From Hymenobacter actinosclerus (GTDB taxonomy: Bacteria > Bacteroidota > Bacteroidia > Cytophagales > Hymenobacteraceae): DNA of 64,000 bases. The stretch is taken from the NCBI RefSeq assembly GCF_900111515.1, contig NZ_FOHS01000002.1:248001-312000 (forward strand). Reading direction: 5' to 3'. How positions within the stretch are numbered: the stretch's first letter is position 1; each line of letters starts with the position of its first letter. Position numbers and translations under genes: made by a program. The notes under the pieces are model-generated. The model saw nothing but the letters and a program-made list of their open reading frames with translations. It was not told the DNA's origin and made no database searches. This document shows, one piece after another, positions 55,351 to 62,389 of this stretch.

Positions 55351-57237
55351 ATGTCTGAACTTGTGCTTTATCCTCCCTACGCCCACCGCCACGCGCCCGC
55401 GCTTACCACGCTGCTGGCCGAGCTGACTGCCCTGCGCGCCGACATGCTGGCTCTGGCCGGGCAGGCCACCGACCAGCTGCAGGCCGTGCATCCCAACTTC
55501 GGGCCCAGCGCCCGCAACCTGCTGCACTACCTGGCCCTGCGCCAGCACGACCGGCGCGACCTGCAACAGCGGCTTGCCGCGCTGGGCCTCTCCTCGTTGG
55601 GCCGGGCCGAGGCCCACGCCCTGGCCACCGTCGAGGCGGTGCTGGCCATCGTGCAGGCGCTGCTGACGCCCGCCGCCGCCGAAACCGACCCGGATAATGC
55701 CCCCGATTTCGAGAGTGGCCCGCGGCTGCTGGCCGAGCACAGCGACGCCTGCCTGGGCCCGGCCCCGGCGGCCCACAGCGTCCGGATTATGGTGACCATG
55801 CCCGGCGAGGCCGCCACCAACTACGAGCTGGTGCGCGAGCTGCTGCGCGAAGGCATGAACTGCATGCGCATCAACTGCGCCCACGACGATGCCGCGGCCT
55901 GGGGCCAGATGATTGCCCACCTGCGCCGCGCCGAGCAGGAGCTGGGCAAAACCTGCCGGGTGAGCATGGACCTGGCCGGCCCCAAGCTGCGCACCCAGGG
56001 CCTGCCGCCCGCGCCGGCCGTGCTAAAGGTGAAGCCCCACCGCGACGCCCGCGGCCGGGTGCTGGCCCCCGCCCGGCTGTGGCTGACGGCGCAGGAGCAG
56101 CCGCAGCCGGCCCCGGCCGCTGCGGCCGCTACCCTGGCTTTTCCGGCGGCCTGGCTGCTGGGCCTGCGCCCGGGCAGCGCCGTGTTGTTTGAGGATGCGC
56201 GCGGGGCCCGGCGCAAGCTGCGCGTGGTAGGCGTGGAGGCGCAAGGGTGCTGGGCGGAGCTGCGCAAAACGGCCTATATCACGCCCCTCACCCGTTTTCT
56301 GAGTGCCAGCGGTGCCGCGGCCAGCCCCGATGCGCTGCCCGCCAAGTCCTCGTTTCTGCTGCTGCGCCCCGGCGACCTGCTCCAGCTCGTCCGCCAGCCC
56401 CTCGCCCGCCGGGCTCCGCCCGAGTCCGCAAGCGGGGCTGAGGCCAAGGCTGAGGCCGGGCCGGCCGTAATTGGCTGCACGCTGCCCGAAGTGCTCGATT
56501 CGGTGCAGCCCGGCGAGCATATCTGGTTCGACGACGGCAAAATCGGTGGCGTGGCCGAGCGGGTGGAGGCCCAGGCGGTGCACGTGCGCATCAGCCAGGC
56601 CCGCGCCGAGGGCGACAAGCTGCGCAACGACAAAGGCATCAACCTGCCCGACAGCCAGCTCGCCATTCCGGCCCTGACGGAAAAGGACTTGCAGGATCTG
56701 GTGTTCATCGCCCGGCACGCCGATGTGGTGGAACTGTCCTTCGTGAACAGTCCGGCCGATATAACGCTGCTGCGGCAGCAGCTGGCCCAACTCACCGACC
56801 GGGTGCTGCCCATCGTGCTCAAAATTGAAACCCGGCGCGGCTTCGAGCAGCTGCCGGCGCTGCTGCTGCGCGCCATGCAGGCCGAAAGCTGCGGCGTGAT
56901 GATTGCCCGCGGCGACCTGGCCGTGGAGTGCGGCTTCGAGCGGCTGGCCGAGGTGCAGGAGGAAATCCTGTGGCTTTGCGAGGCGGCGCACGTGCCCGTT
57001 ATCTGGGCCACGCAGGTACTGGAGAGCCTGGCCGGCGGCGGTATGCCGGCCCGCGCCGAAATTACCGACGCCGCCATGGGCAGCCGGGCCGAGTGCGTGA
57101 TGCTCAACAAAGGCCCCCGCATAGTAGCCGCCGTGCAGACGCTGGGCGGCATCCTGCGGCGCATGGAGGCCCACCAGAGCAAGAAAAGCGCCCTGCTCCG
57201 CAGCCTGCACGTAGCCGGCCTGTGGCGGCCGCAGTAG
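55351..57237 (+). CDS. Pyruvate kinase, atypical long form
   Basis: Transfers phosphate from phosphoenolpyruvate to ADP. A 628-residue protein with an unusual architecture. An N-terminal helical extension (1-145) precedes the first barrel strand SVRIMVTMPGEAATNYELVR and MNCMRINCAHDD; DLAGPKLRTQG follows. A large insertion (about 235-375) replaces the compact B domain. Then FDDGKIGG, IPALTEKDLQDL and the catalytic LKIETRRGFEQL, MIARGDLAVECGFERLAEVQ and WATQVLESLAGGGMPARAEI. The C-terminal allosteric domain is absent. Matches the minor bacterial PK group lacking that domain. Located among stress genes; ATG at 55351. Confidence 0.85.
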   Translation: MSELVLYPPYAHRHAPALTTLLAELTALRADMLALAGQATDQLQAVHPNFGPSARNLLHYLALRQHDRRDLQQRLAALGLSSLGRAEAHALATVEAVLAIVQALLTPAAAETDPDNAPDFESGPRLLAEHSDACLGPAPAAHSVRIMVTMPGEAATNYELVRELLREGMNCMRINCAHDDAAAWGQMIAHLRRAEQELGKTCRVSMDLAGPKLRTQGLPPAPAVLKVKPHRDARGRVLAPARLWLTAQEQPQPAPAAAAATLAFPAAWLLGLRPGSAVLFEDARGARRKLRVVGVEAQGCWAELRKTAYITPLTRFLSASGAAASPDALPAKSSFLLLRPGDLLQLVRQPLARRAPPESASGAEAKAEAGPAVIGCTLPEVLDSVQPGEHIWFDDGKIGGVAERVEAQAVHVRISQARAEGDKLRNDKGINLPDSQLAIPALTEKDLQDLVFIARHADVVELSFVNSPADITLLRQQLAQLTDRVLPIVLKIETRRGFEQLPALLLRAMQAESCGVMIARGDLAVECGFERLAEVQEEILWLCEAAHVPVIWATQVLESLAGGGMPARAEITDAAMGSRAECVMLNKGPRIVAAVQTLGGILRRMEAHQSKKSALLRSLHVAGLWRPQ

Positions 57238-57611
57238 TGCGAGGGCCAGCTTCCGGCTGCCATTGCCTGAACAAACTAGCGCAATTTTCAGGTCAGTATA
57301 CCCGTAGCGCACGTAGCGCGAAGTTTGTAGTTCGCGTCCCCGCGTCGTTCAGGCGGCTTCAATGGCACGGGGACGCGAACTACAAAGTTCGCGCTACAGC
57401 CGGCCAGAATTTCAAACCGTACCCTCAGCTGAAAACCGCTCTAGCGGGCCATTGGCCGGGAACAGGCACTGCCGCCTGCTCCCGGCCAATGGCCTGCTGG
57501 TTATGTTGCCAAAGCTCCCAGGAGACTGGTTGAGCTGGTCGGGCGCGATGCGGCTGGCGCTACTCCGGTGTCGGGCAGGGTCCGGGAAACCATCCAGGCC
57601 CGGCTTCACGC
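57238..57611. other. Intergenic stretch holding a 30-base inverted repeat
   Basis: Apart from the repeat at 57313-57397 and a shorter gccattggccggga duplication (about 57448-57461, with a reverse-complement-like tccc/ggccaat copy at about 57480-57490), nothing recognisable is seen between the pyruvate kinase stop and the glycogen phosphorylase remnant. Confidence 0.5.
57313..57397. repeat. 30-base inverted repeat between convergent genes
   Basis: Arms 57313-57342 and 57368-57397 are reverse complements with one mismatch and a 25-base loop; the arms contain the self-complementary words gcgaac and gttcgc. Possible bidirectional terminator or mobile palindrome. Confidence 0.85.
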
Positions 57612-58010
57612 TTACCGCTGCCAGCAGATGTGCGGGTCTTCCAGCGGCACGGCAATGCCCGCGTAGGCGGGCCGAACGCGGGCCGTGAAATCGGTGGCGG
57701 GGGCGCGGTGGTGGCCAGGGCCTGGTAGAGGTAGTAGCCGGCCGCATCGGGGGCCGTGGCCGGTTGCAGCGGAATGCGCTGGGCCTGGGCGCCGTCCTGC
57801 GGGGCCTGGGCGTAGAGCTCCACCAGCACCTGGTGGGGCAGCAGGGCGCCCAGCCGCAGGGCCCCGTGAAACCGGTAGCCGTTGGCGACGGTTTCTGGGT
57901 GCACTTCGCCGAATTCCAGCTTGTCCCACTCGCGGGCAATCAGCTGGCGCTGCTGCTCGATGGCCGCGCCGCCCGCGCCCTGGTTGGCGGCGCGCCGCGC
58001 GTAGTTGGCT
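57612..58010 (-). pseudogene. Remnant of alpha-glucan phosphorylase C-terminus
   Basis: On the minus strand, a frame ending about 57700 reads REWDKLEFGEVHPETVANGY, FHGALRLGALLPHQVLVELY and AAGYYLYQALATTAP. A second frame then continues DFTARVRPAYAGIAVPLEDP and HICWQR, then stop. Together these fit the C-terminal domain of glycogen/alpha-glucan phosphorylases (the beta-sandwich after the catalytic part). The catalytic two-domain core and PLP lysine are absent, and a frameshift in a G/C run near 57690-57710 is needed, so this is a remnant. A sequencing error could explain the frameshift but not the missing core. Confidence 0.6.
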
Positions 58011-58164
58011 GAAATCGGGGGTATTCGCGTGCATGTTATCGGGTGGGAAATACAAAAAGGGCAGTTGTGCCAGGGCCGCTGCCGCCGTTTGCGGCGCCGG
58101 CCGCCGGTCGGGGAAAGAAGCTGGTGCGTTGTGCTACGGCCGCTCCGGCGGCCGGCCCGAAGCG

Positions 58165-58506
58165 TTACGGGCCCGGCCCGGTCAGCTTGCTCAGCAGCAA
58201 CGCCGCCATGGGCTCGCCCTCGGGCAGGCCCTGCTGCCGCCACAGCTCGGCGCCGTCGCGCAGCAGCACGAAGGCGGGCACGCCGCGCCCGTCGAAGGCC
58301 TGCACCACGGCGGGGTGGGTGCCCTCGTCCACCTTCAGCACATGGATGGCGGCGCCCAGCGCCAGTTGCAGATTCCGCAGCAGCTCATTGGTGTGCGCAC
58401 GTGCGAGCGGGGTAGCCTGCCGGGGGCCGGGGCCCACGGTGGGCAGCAGCACGAGCAGCATGGCCGGGTGGGCCGGCAGCAGCGGAAGAATGGCAAAAGG
58501 GAACAT
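58165..58506 (-). CDS. Thioredoxin-fold protein lacking CxxC
   Basis: A 113-residue protein. The C-terminal half has the thioredoxin strand-helix-strand pattern: IHVLKVDEGTHPAVVQAFDG and RGVPAFVLLRDGAELWRQQG (cis-Pro VPAF). No cysteine pair is present where the redox site should be; the N-terminal part MLLVLLPTVGPGPRQATPLA is diverged. Probably a non-redox relative or a decaying gene next to the phosphorylase remnant. ATG at 58506; an internal ATG 14 residues later is possible. Confidence 0.55.
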   Translation of the reverse strand: MFPFAILPLLPAHPAMLLVLLPTVGPGPRQATPLARAHTNELLRNLQLALGAAIHVLKVDEGTHPAVVQAFDGRGVPAFVLLRDGAELWRQQGLPEGEPMAALLLSKLTGPGP

Positions 58507-58621
58507 GGGCCAGGGGGAAAATGTAGCTCCTCCGTAGCGGAGAGCTAAGCTCGACAGAATAAGTACCCGTAAACTTACCGCAAGCCGCTGCTACTGCGTA
58601 TGATGGCTATCAGGGCGCGGG

Positions 58622-58637
58622 CTTGACATTCGTCAAG
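58622..58637. promoter_or_regulatory. FNR/FixK-type operator palindrome upstream of kinase/REC-Crp operon
   Basis: CTTGACATTCGTCAAG is a perfect 6-base inverted repeat with a 4-base spacer and fits TTGA(T/C)-N4-(A/G)TCAA, the FNR/FixK/DNR family site. It ends 75 bases before the kinase ATG at 58713, a usual activator position. The regulator encoded two genes on carries an FNR-type recognition helix. Confidence 0.7.
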
Positions 58638-58712
58638 TCCATTCGCACAGGGCCTGCGCGTGCCTGCTGCCCCCCCCCCGGGCATCCGCGCGGCCCGCTT
58701 GTTGCCACGCCT

Positions 58713-60317
58713 ATGCTTCCGGTTGCCTACACCGCTGTTTTAGCCAACTTACTCTACACCCACTCCGACGAAATGGCGGGCGTGTACGACCTGGAGCTGG
58801 GCTGGTTCACGCACGTCAACCCGGCCGGGGTGCGGCTGCTGGGCTACCCTTCGGAAGAAGCCCTGCTGGCCGACCCCAACCGCTCGCTGCGCCTGCCGCC
58901 CTGGACACTGCCGCAGCGGCAGCGGCTGCGCGAGCAAACCCGGCGCGAAGGCCACCACGAGCTCGAAGCCGACATCCGCCGCCACGGGGGCGAGCCGTTT
59001 CGGGCCTACGTGAAGCTGACGTATGTGGAGGTGGCGGGCCGGGACCTGCTGCTGGTTAACATTGCCGAGCACAACCGCCTGCAACGGGCCGAGCGCGCCC
59101 TGGCCCACAGTGTGCGCCGCTTCGAGGCCGTGTTTACCAACGCCACGCTGGGCATCATCGTCTGCGACCAGCCGGGGCGCATGGTGTCGGCCAACGCGCA
59201 GGCCGGGCAGCTGTTTGGCTACGCGCCGGCCGAGCTGCTGGGCCAGCGCATTGAGGTGCTGGTGCCCGATGCCGCCGGCCGCCACCACGCCGGGCTGCGC
59301 GCCTCCTACAACGCCGAACCGCAGGTGCGCGACATGGGCCACGGCCGCCCGCTTTCGGGCCGGCGCCGCGACGGCACGGTGTTTCCGGTGGAAGCCAGCC
59401 TGAGCTATTTCTACCTCGATGAGGAGCTGTATGTGGTGGCCTACCTGCTGGATTTGAGCGCCAAGCAGGCCGCCGAGCAGGAGCTGCGCACCCAGCACCA
59501 GCGCGTGGCCCGCCTCAACGCCGAGCTGGAGCAGAAAGTAGTGGCCCGCACCAACGCCCTGCTGCTCACGCTGGAGCAGCTGGAAAAGCGCGGCGACGAG
59601 CTGGCCCTGGCCCTGCGGGCCGAGCAGGAGCTGGGCGAGCTCAAGTCGCGCTTCGTGAGCATGGCCTCGCACGAGTTCCGCACGCCCCTTACGGCCGTGC
59701 TCACCTCCGCCGATTTGATTGAGGAATTTCCCGAAGCCCATCAGCAAGCCCAGCGCCTGAAGTACGTGGCCCACATCCGCACCTCGGTGCAGCACCTGAA
59801 CAACATTCTGGAAGAGTTCCTGTCGGTGGGCCGCATCGAGGAAGGCAAGATGGCCGCTCATCCCGGCAACCTCAACCTTGACAGCCTGCTGCGCGACACC
59901 GTGGCCGACATGCAGAGCCTGGTCAAGCCCGGCCAGCACATCGACTGGCAGGTCGATTGCCCCGTGCCGGTGCGGCTGGACGCCTCGCTGCTGCGCAAAA
60001 TCCTGATGAACCTGCTCTCCAACGCCCTCAAATACTCGGCGGAGCACACCACCGTTTGGGTGCGCGCCGGCTGCCAGGGTTCCGAGCTGACGATCAGCGT
60101 GCAGGACCAGGGCGTGGGCATTTCGCCCGAAGACCAGGCCCATCTGTTCGAGCAGTTTTTCCGGGCCCCCAGCGTGCTCACTGTGCCCGGCACCGGCCTG
60201 GGCCTCTACATCATCGTCAAGTACCTGGAGCTGATGGGTGGCACCATCGCCCTGCAAAGCGCGCCCGGCCAGGGCACCACCGTCACCATCGCGCTGCCCC
60301 TGACCAAGCCCGATTAG
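58713..60317 (+). CDS. PAS sensor histidine kinase paired with REC-Crp regulator
   Basis: A soluble 534-residue hybrid-free kinase. PAS-like domain 1 about 8-125 (AGVYDLELGWFTHVNPAGVR), PAS 2 about 130-250 (FEAVFTNATLGIIVCDQPGR), a coiled coil, then HisKA with FVSMASHEFRTPLTAVLTSA (His 320) and HATPase with NLLSNALKYSAE, DQGVGISPE and GTGLGLYIIVKYLELMGG. No membrane helix, so a cytosolic cue (metabolite, redox or gas) is likely; no heme or Fe-S ligand pattern is evident. Only 73 bases precede the REC-Crp gene, so it is presumably the cognate kinase. ATG at 58713. Confidence 0.92.
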   Translation: MLPVAYTAVLANLLYTHSDEMAGVYDLELGWFTHVNPAGVRLLGYPSEEALLADPNRSLRLPPWTLPQRQRLREQTRREGHHELEADIRRHGGEPFRAYVKLTYVEVAGRDLLLVNIAEHNRLQRAERALAHSVRRFEAVFTNATLGIIVCDQPGRMVSANAQAGQLFGYAPAELLGQRIEVLVPDAAGRHHAGLRASYNAEPQVRDMGHGRPLSGRRRDGTVFPVEASLSYFYLDEELYVVAYLLDLSAKQAAEQELRTQHQRVARLNAELEQKVVARTNALLLTLEQLEKRGDELALALRAEQELGELKSRFVSMASHEFRTPLTAVLTSADLIEEFPEAHQQAQRLKYVAHIRTSVQHLNNILEEFLSVGRIEEGKMAAHPGNLNLDSLLRDTVADMQSLVKPGQHIDWQVDCPVPVRLDASLLRKILMNLLSNALKYSAEHTTVWVRAGCQGSELTISVQDQGVGISPEDQAHLFEQFFRAPSVLTVPGTGLGLYIIVKYLELMGGTIALQSAPGQGTTVTIALPLTKPD

Positions 60318-60390
60318 GAGGTGGCGCACGTGAGGCGCACCACCAGCACGACCTGCCTGGCAGCAACCACACTAACTTCCTTCCCCTACC

Positions 60391-61449
60391 ATGTCCCTTA
60401 TCCTGCTTATTGAAGACCATCAGGTCATCCGCGAAAACACGGCCCAGCTGCTGGAGCTGGCCGGCTACACCGTGCAAACGGCCGCAAACGGCGAGCTGGG
60501 CGTAAAACAGGCCCTGGCAAGCCGACCCGACTTGGTCGTCTGCGACATTATGATGCCCGTGCTCGACGGCTACGGGGTACTCCAGATTTTCAACCAGCAC
60601 CCCCAGCTGACGGGCGTGCCGTTCATCTTCCTCACGGCCAAAACCGACTCGGCCGACCGCCGGCGCGGCATGGCCCTGGGCGCCGACGATTACGTGAGCA
60701 AGCCCTTCGAGAAGGCCGATTTACTCAGCGCCGTCAGCGGCCGGCTCAGCCGCTTCCAGCAGTTGCAGCCCGAGGCCGGCGCGAGCGGCGAGCGGCTGCA
60801 TCAGCTCCTCGACGAGGCCCAGCACACCGGTAGCCTGGCCAGCCTTTCGCTCGACCGCAAAGCCCACCTGATTCGCCGCCGGCAGGATATTTACCTGGAA
60901 GGGGAGGAGTCGGCCCGGCTGTACTTTGTGCAGAGCGGCCGGGTGAAAACCGTGAAAACCACCGCCGGCGGCAAGGAGCTGATAGTGGGTTTGCACGGCC
61001 CCGGCGAGTTTTTCGGCTACCTGCCGCTGCTGCAAAACACGCCTCACTGCGACTCGGCCATTGCCGTAGACGAAACCGAGCTGCTCTACATCCCGAAGGA
61101 CGACTTTATGGCCCTGCTGCTGCGCAACCCCGAAGTGGGCCGGCAGTTTGTGCAGCTGCTGGCGGGCCAGGTGAGCGGGCAGGCCGAACTGCTGCTGGCC
61201 CTGGCCTACAACTCTGTGCGCCGCCGCGTGGCCGACACGCTGGTGCAGCTGCACGAGCAGCAGGCGGGCACCGCCGCCGCCGAGGTGGGCATCCAGCTCA
61301 CCCGCGACGACATGGCCGCCATGGTGGGCACGGCTCCCGAGTCGCTGAGCCGCACGCTCAACGAGTTCCGGCACGATGGCCTGGTGGAGCTGACGCCCAA
61401 CACCATCCGGGTGCTGGAGCCCGAGAAGCTGCGCCAGGCGCCCTGGTAG
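60391..61449 (+). CDS. Response regulator with receiver, cNMP-binding and Crp/Fnr HTH domains
   Basis: A 352-residue fusion. The receiver domain 1-120 has acidic pair E8-D9, phospho-acceptor D52 (VVCDIMMPVLDGYG), T82 and K104 (LTAKTD, DDYVSKPF). A cNMP-type beta-roll follows at about 145-260 (IYLEGEESARLYFVQSGRVK, VGLHGPGEFFGYLPLLQ), and the C-terminal winged HTH at about 270-345 has QLTRDDMAAMVGTAPESLSR. The helix pattern E-S-L-S-R equals the FNR-type E-x-x-S-R that reads TTGA half-sites, not the CRP type. No N-terminal Cys cluster, so no Fe-S oxygen sensor. Phosphorylation by the adjacent kinase probably controls dimerisation; ligand for the beta-roll unknown. Confidence 0.92.
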   Translation: MSLILLIEDHQVIRENTAQLLELAGYTVQTAANGELGVKQALASRPDLVVCDIMMPVLDGYGVLQIFNQHPQLTGVPFIFLTAKTDSADRRRGMALGADDYVSKPFEKADLLSAVSGRLSRFQQLQPEAGASGERLHQLLDEAQHTGSLASLSLDRKAHLIRRRQDIYLEGEESARLYFVQSGRVKTVKTTAGGKELIVGLHGPGEFFGYLPLLQNTPHCDSAIAVDETELLYIPKDDFMALLLRNPEVGRQFVQLLAGQVSGQAELLLALAYNSVRRRVADTLVQLHEQQAGTAAAEVGIQLTRDDMAAMVGTAPESLSRTLNEFRHDGLVELTPNTIRVLEPEKLRQAPW

Positions 61450-61630
61450 GCGGGGCCAAGCGCGGCATCTTCTTCTGACAAAACTCATCCCGTCCGCATG
61501 AGCATAGTCATGGAAAAATACCGCGGGCGGCCGTACCTTGACCAGGCAAGCCGCAACGGCCCCGGGCCCCCTGCCTGGCCGCCGCCGGCGTACTACAACG
61601 ACCCTACTTTTCCCCTTATTTCCCATTCCG

Positions 61631-62389
61631 ATGACCCAGATGACCCAAATGACCACTGTTTCCCAAGTATTGGACCGCCTGCAAAAGGAAGGCTACACCG
61701 TTGACTTCAACCTGCAGGACAACTGCCTGATGTGCCACGGCAATGCCCTGCAGATTGCCCCGAGCGAGTTTCTGGTGGACAAGCACTACCGCTTCGAAGG
61801 CATGTCGGACCCCGGCGACGCGGCCGTGGTGTACGCTATTTCCTCGGAGCGGCACGGCGTGAAAGGCACGCTGGTAGACGGCTACGGCATTTCCAGTGAG
61901 GCCCTGAGCCCGGAGATGATTCAGGCGCTGCGCGAGAACCCGGCCTTCACGGCCGCCCCCGCCGAAACTCCCGCCGAAACCCCGGCCCCCGCCGCTGCCG
62001 CATCGAACGAGGCCACGCCCCAGCGCCCGGCCGGCACCCGCCCGCTCGATGCGCCCCTGCTCGTGCTCGACCTGCCTGCCCTGCTCGCCCAGGTCCGGCA
62101 GGAGGCCACCTACCACTCGGCCGACCGGAATGCGCTGACCCTGCTCAAGACCGATAGCATGCGCCTGGTGCTGCTGGCCCTGCACGCGGGCGCGGAGCTG
62201 AAAACCCACACGGCCCCCGGCGCCATCAGCGTGCAGGTGCTCGACGGCCAGCTCACGTTCCGCACCGAAGACCAGGCGGCCGAGCTGGGCGTCGGGCAGG
62301 TGCTGACGCTGCACGCCGGCATTCCGCACAGCGTTACGGCCGTTACCGAGGCGGCCTTTCTGCTCACGCTGGCCCTCGGCAAGCCTTAG
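61631..62389 (+). CDS. Fusion of small PRPP-synthetase-annotated domain and cupin
   Basis: 252 residues. N-terminal about 100 residues (VLDRLQKEGYTVDFNLQDNC, YRFEGMSDPGDAAVVYAISS, GVKGTLVDGYGISSEALSPE) match the short Bacteroidota proteins often labelled phosphoribosylpyrophosphate synthetase, whose true function is unknown. An Ala/Pro/Thr/Glu-rich linker (about 105-142) leads to a cupin beta-barrel (MRLVLLALHAGAELKTHTAP, VQVLDGQLTF, LHAGIPHSVTAV), the single-domain cupin fold. Metal ligands are incomplete. Three in-frame ATGs (61631, 61640, 61649) in a tandem MTQMTQMTT start; the first is given. Its stop overlaps the nhaA stop. Confidence 0.8.
   Translation: MTQMTQMTTVSQVLDRLQKEGYTVDFNLQDNCLMCHGNALQIAPSEFLVDKHYRFEGMSDPGDAAVVYAISSERHGVKGTLVDGYGISSEALSPEMIQALRENPAFTAAPAETPAETPAPAAAASNEATPQRPAGTRPLDAPLLVLDLPALLAQVRQEATYHSADRNALTLLKTDSMRLVLLALHAGAELKTHTAPGAISVQVLDGQLTFRTEDQAAELGVGQVLTLHAGIPHSVTAVTEAAFLLTLALGKP

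Noticed and set aside
61537..61552. CTTGACCAGGCAAG palindrome upstream of the cupin fusion as a Crp/Fnr site
   Set aside because: The half-sites are two bases too close for an FNR-type operator (6 instead of 8 between TTG and CAA), and no TCAA is formed.
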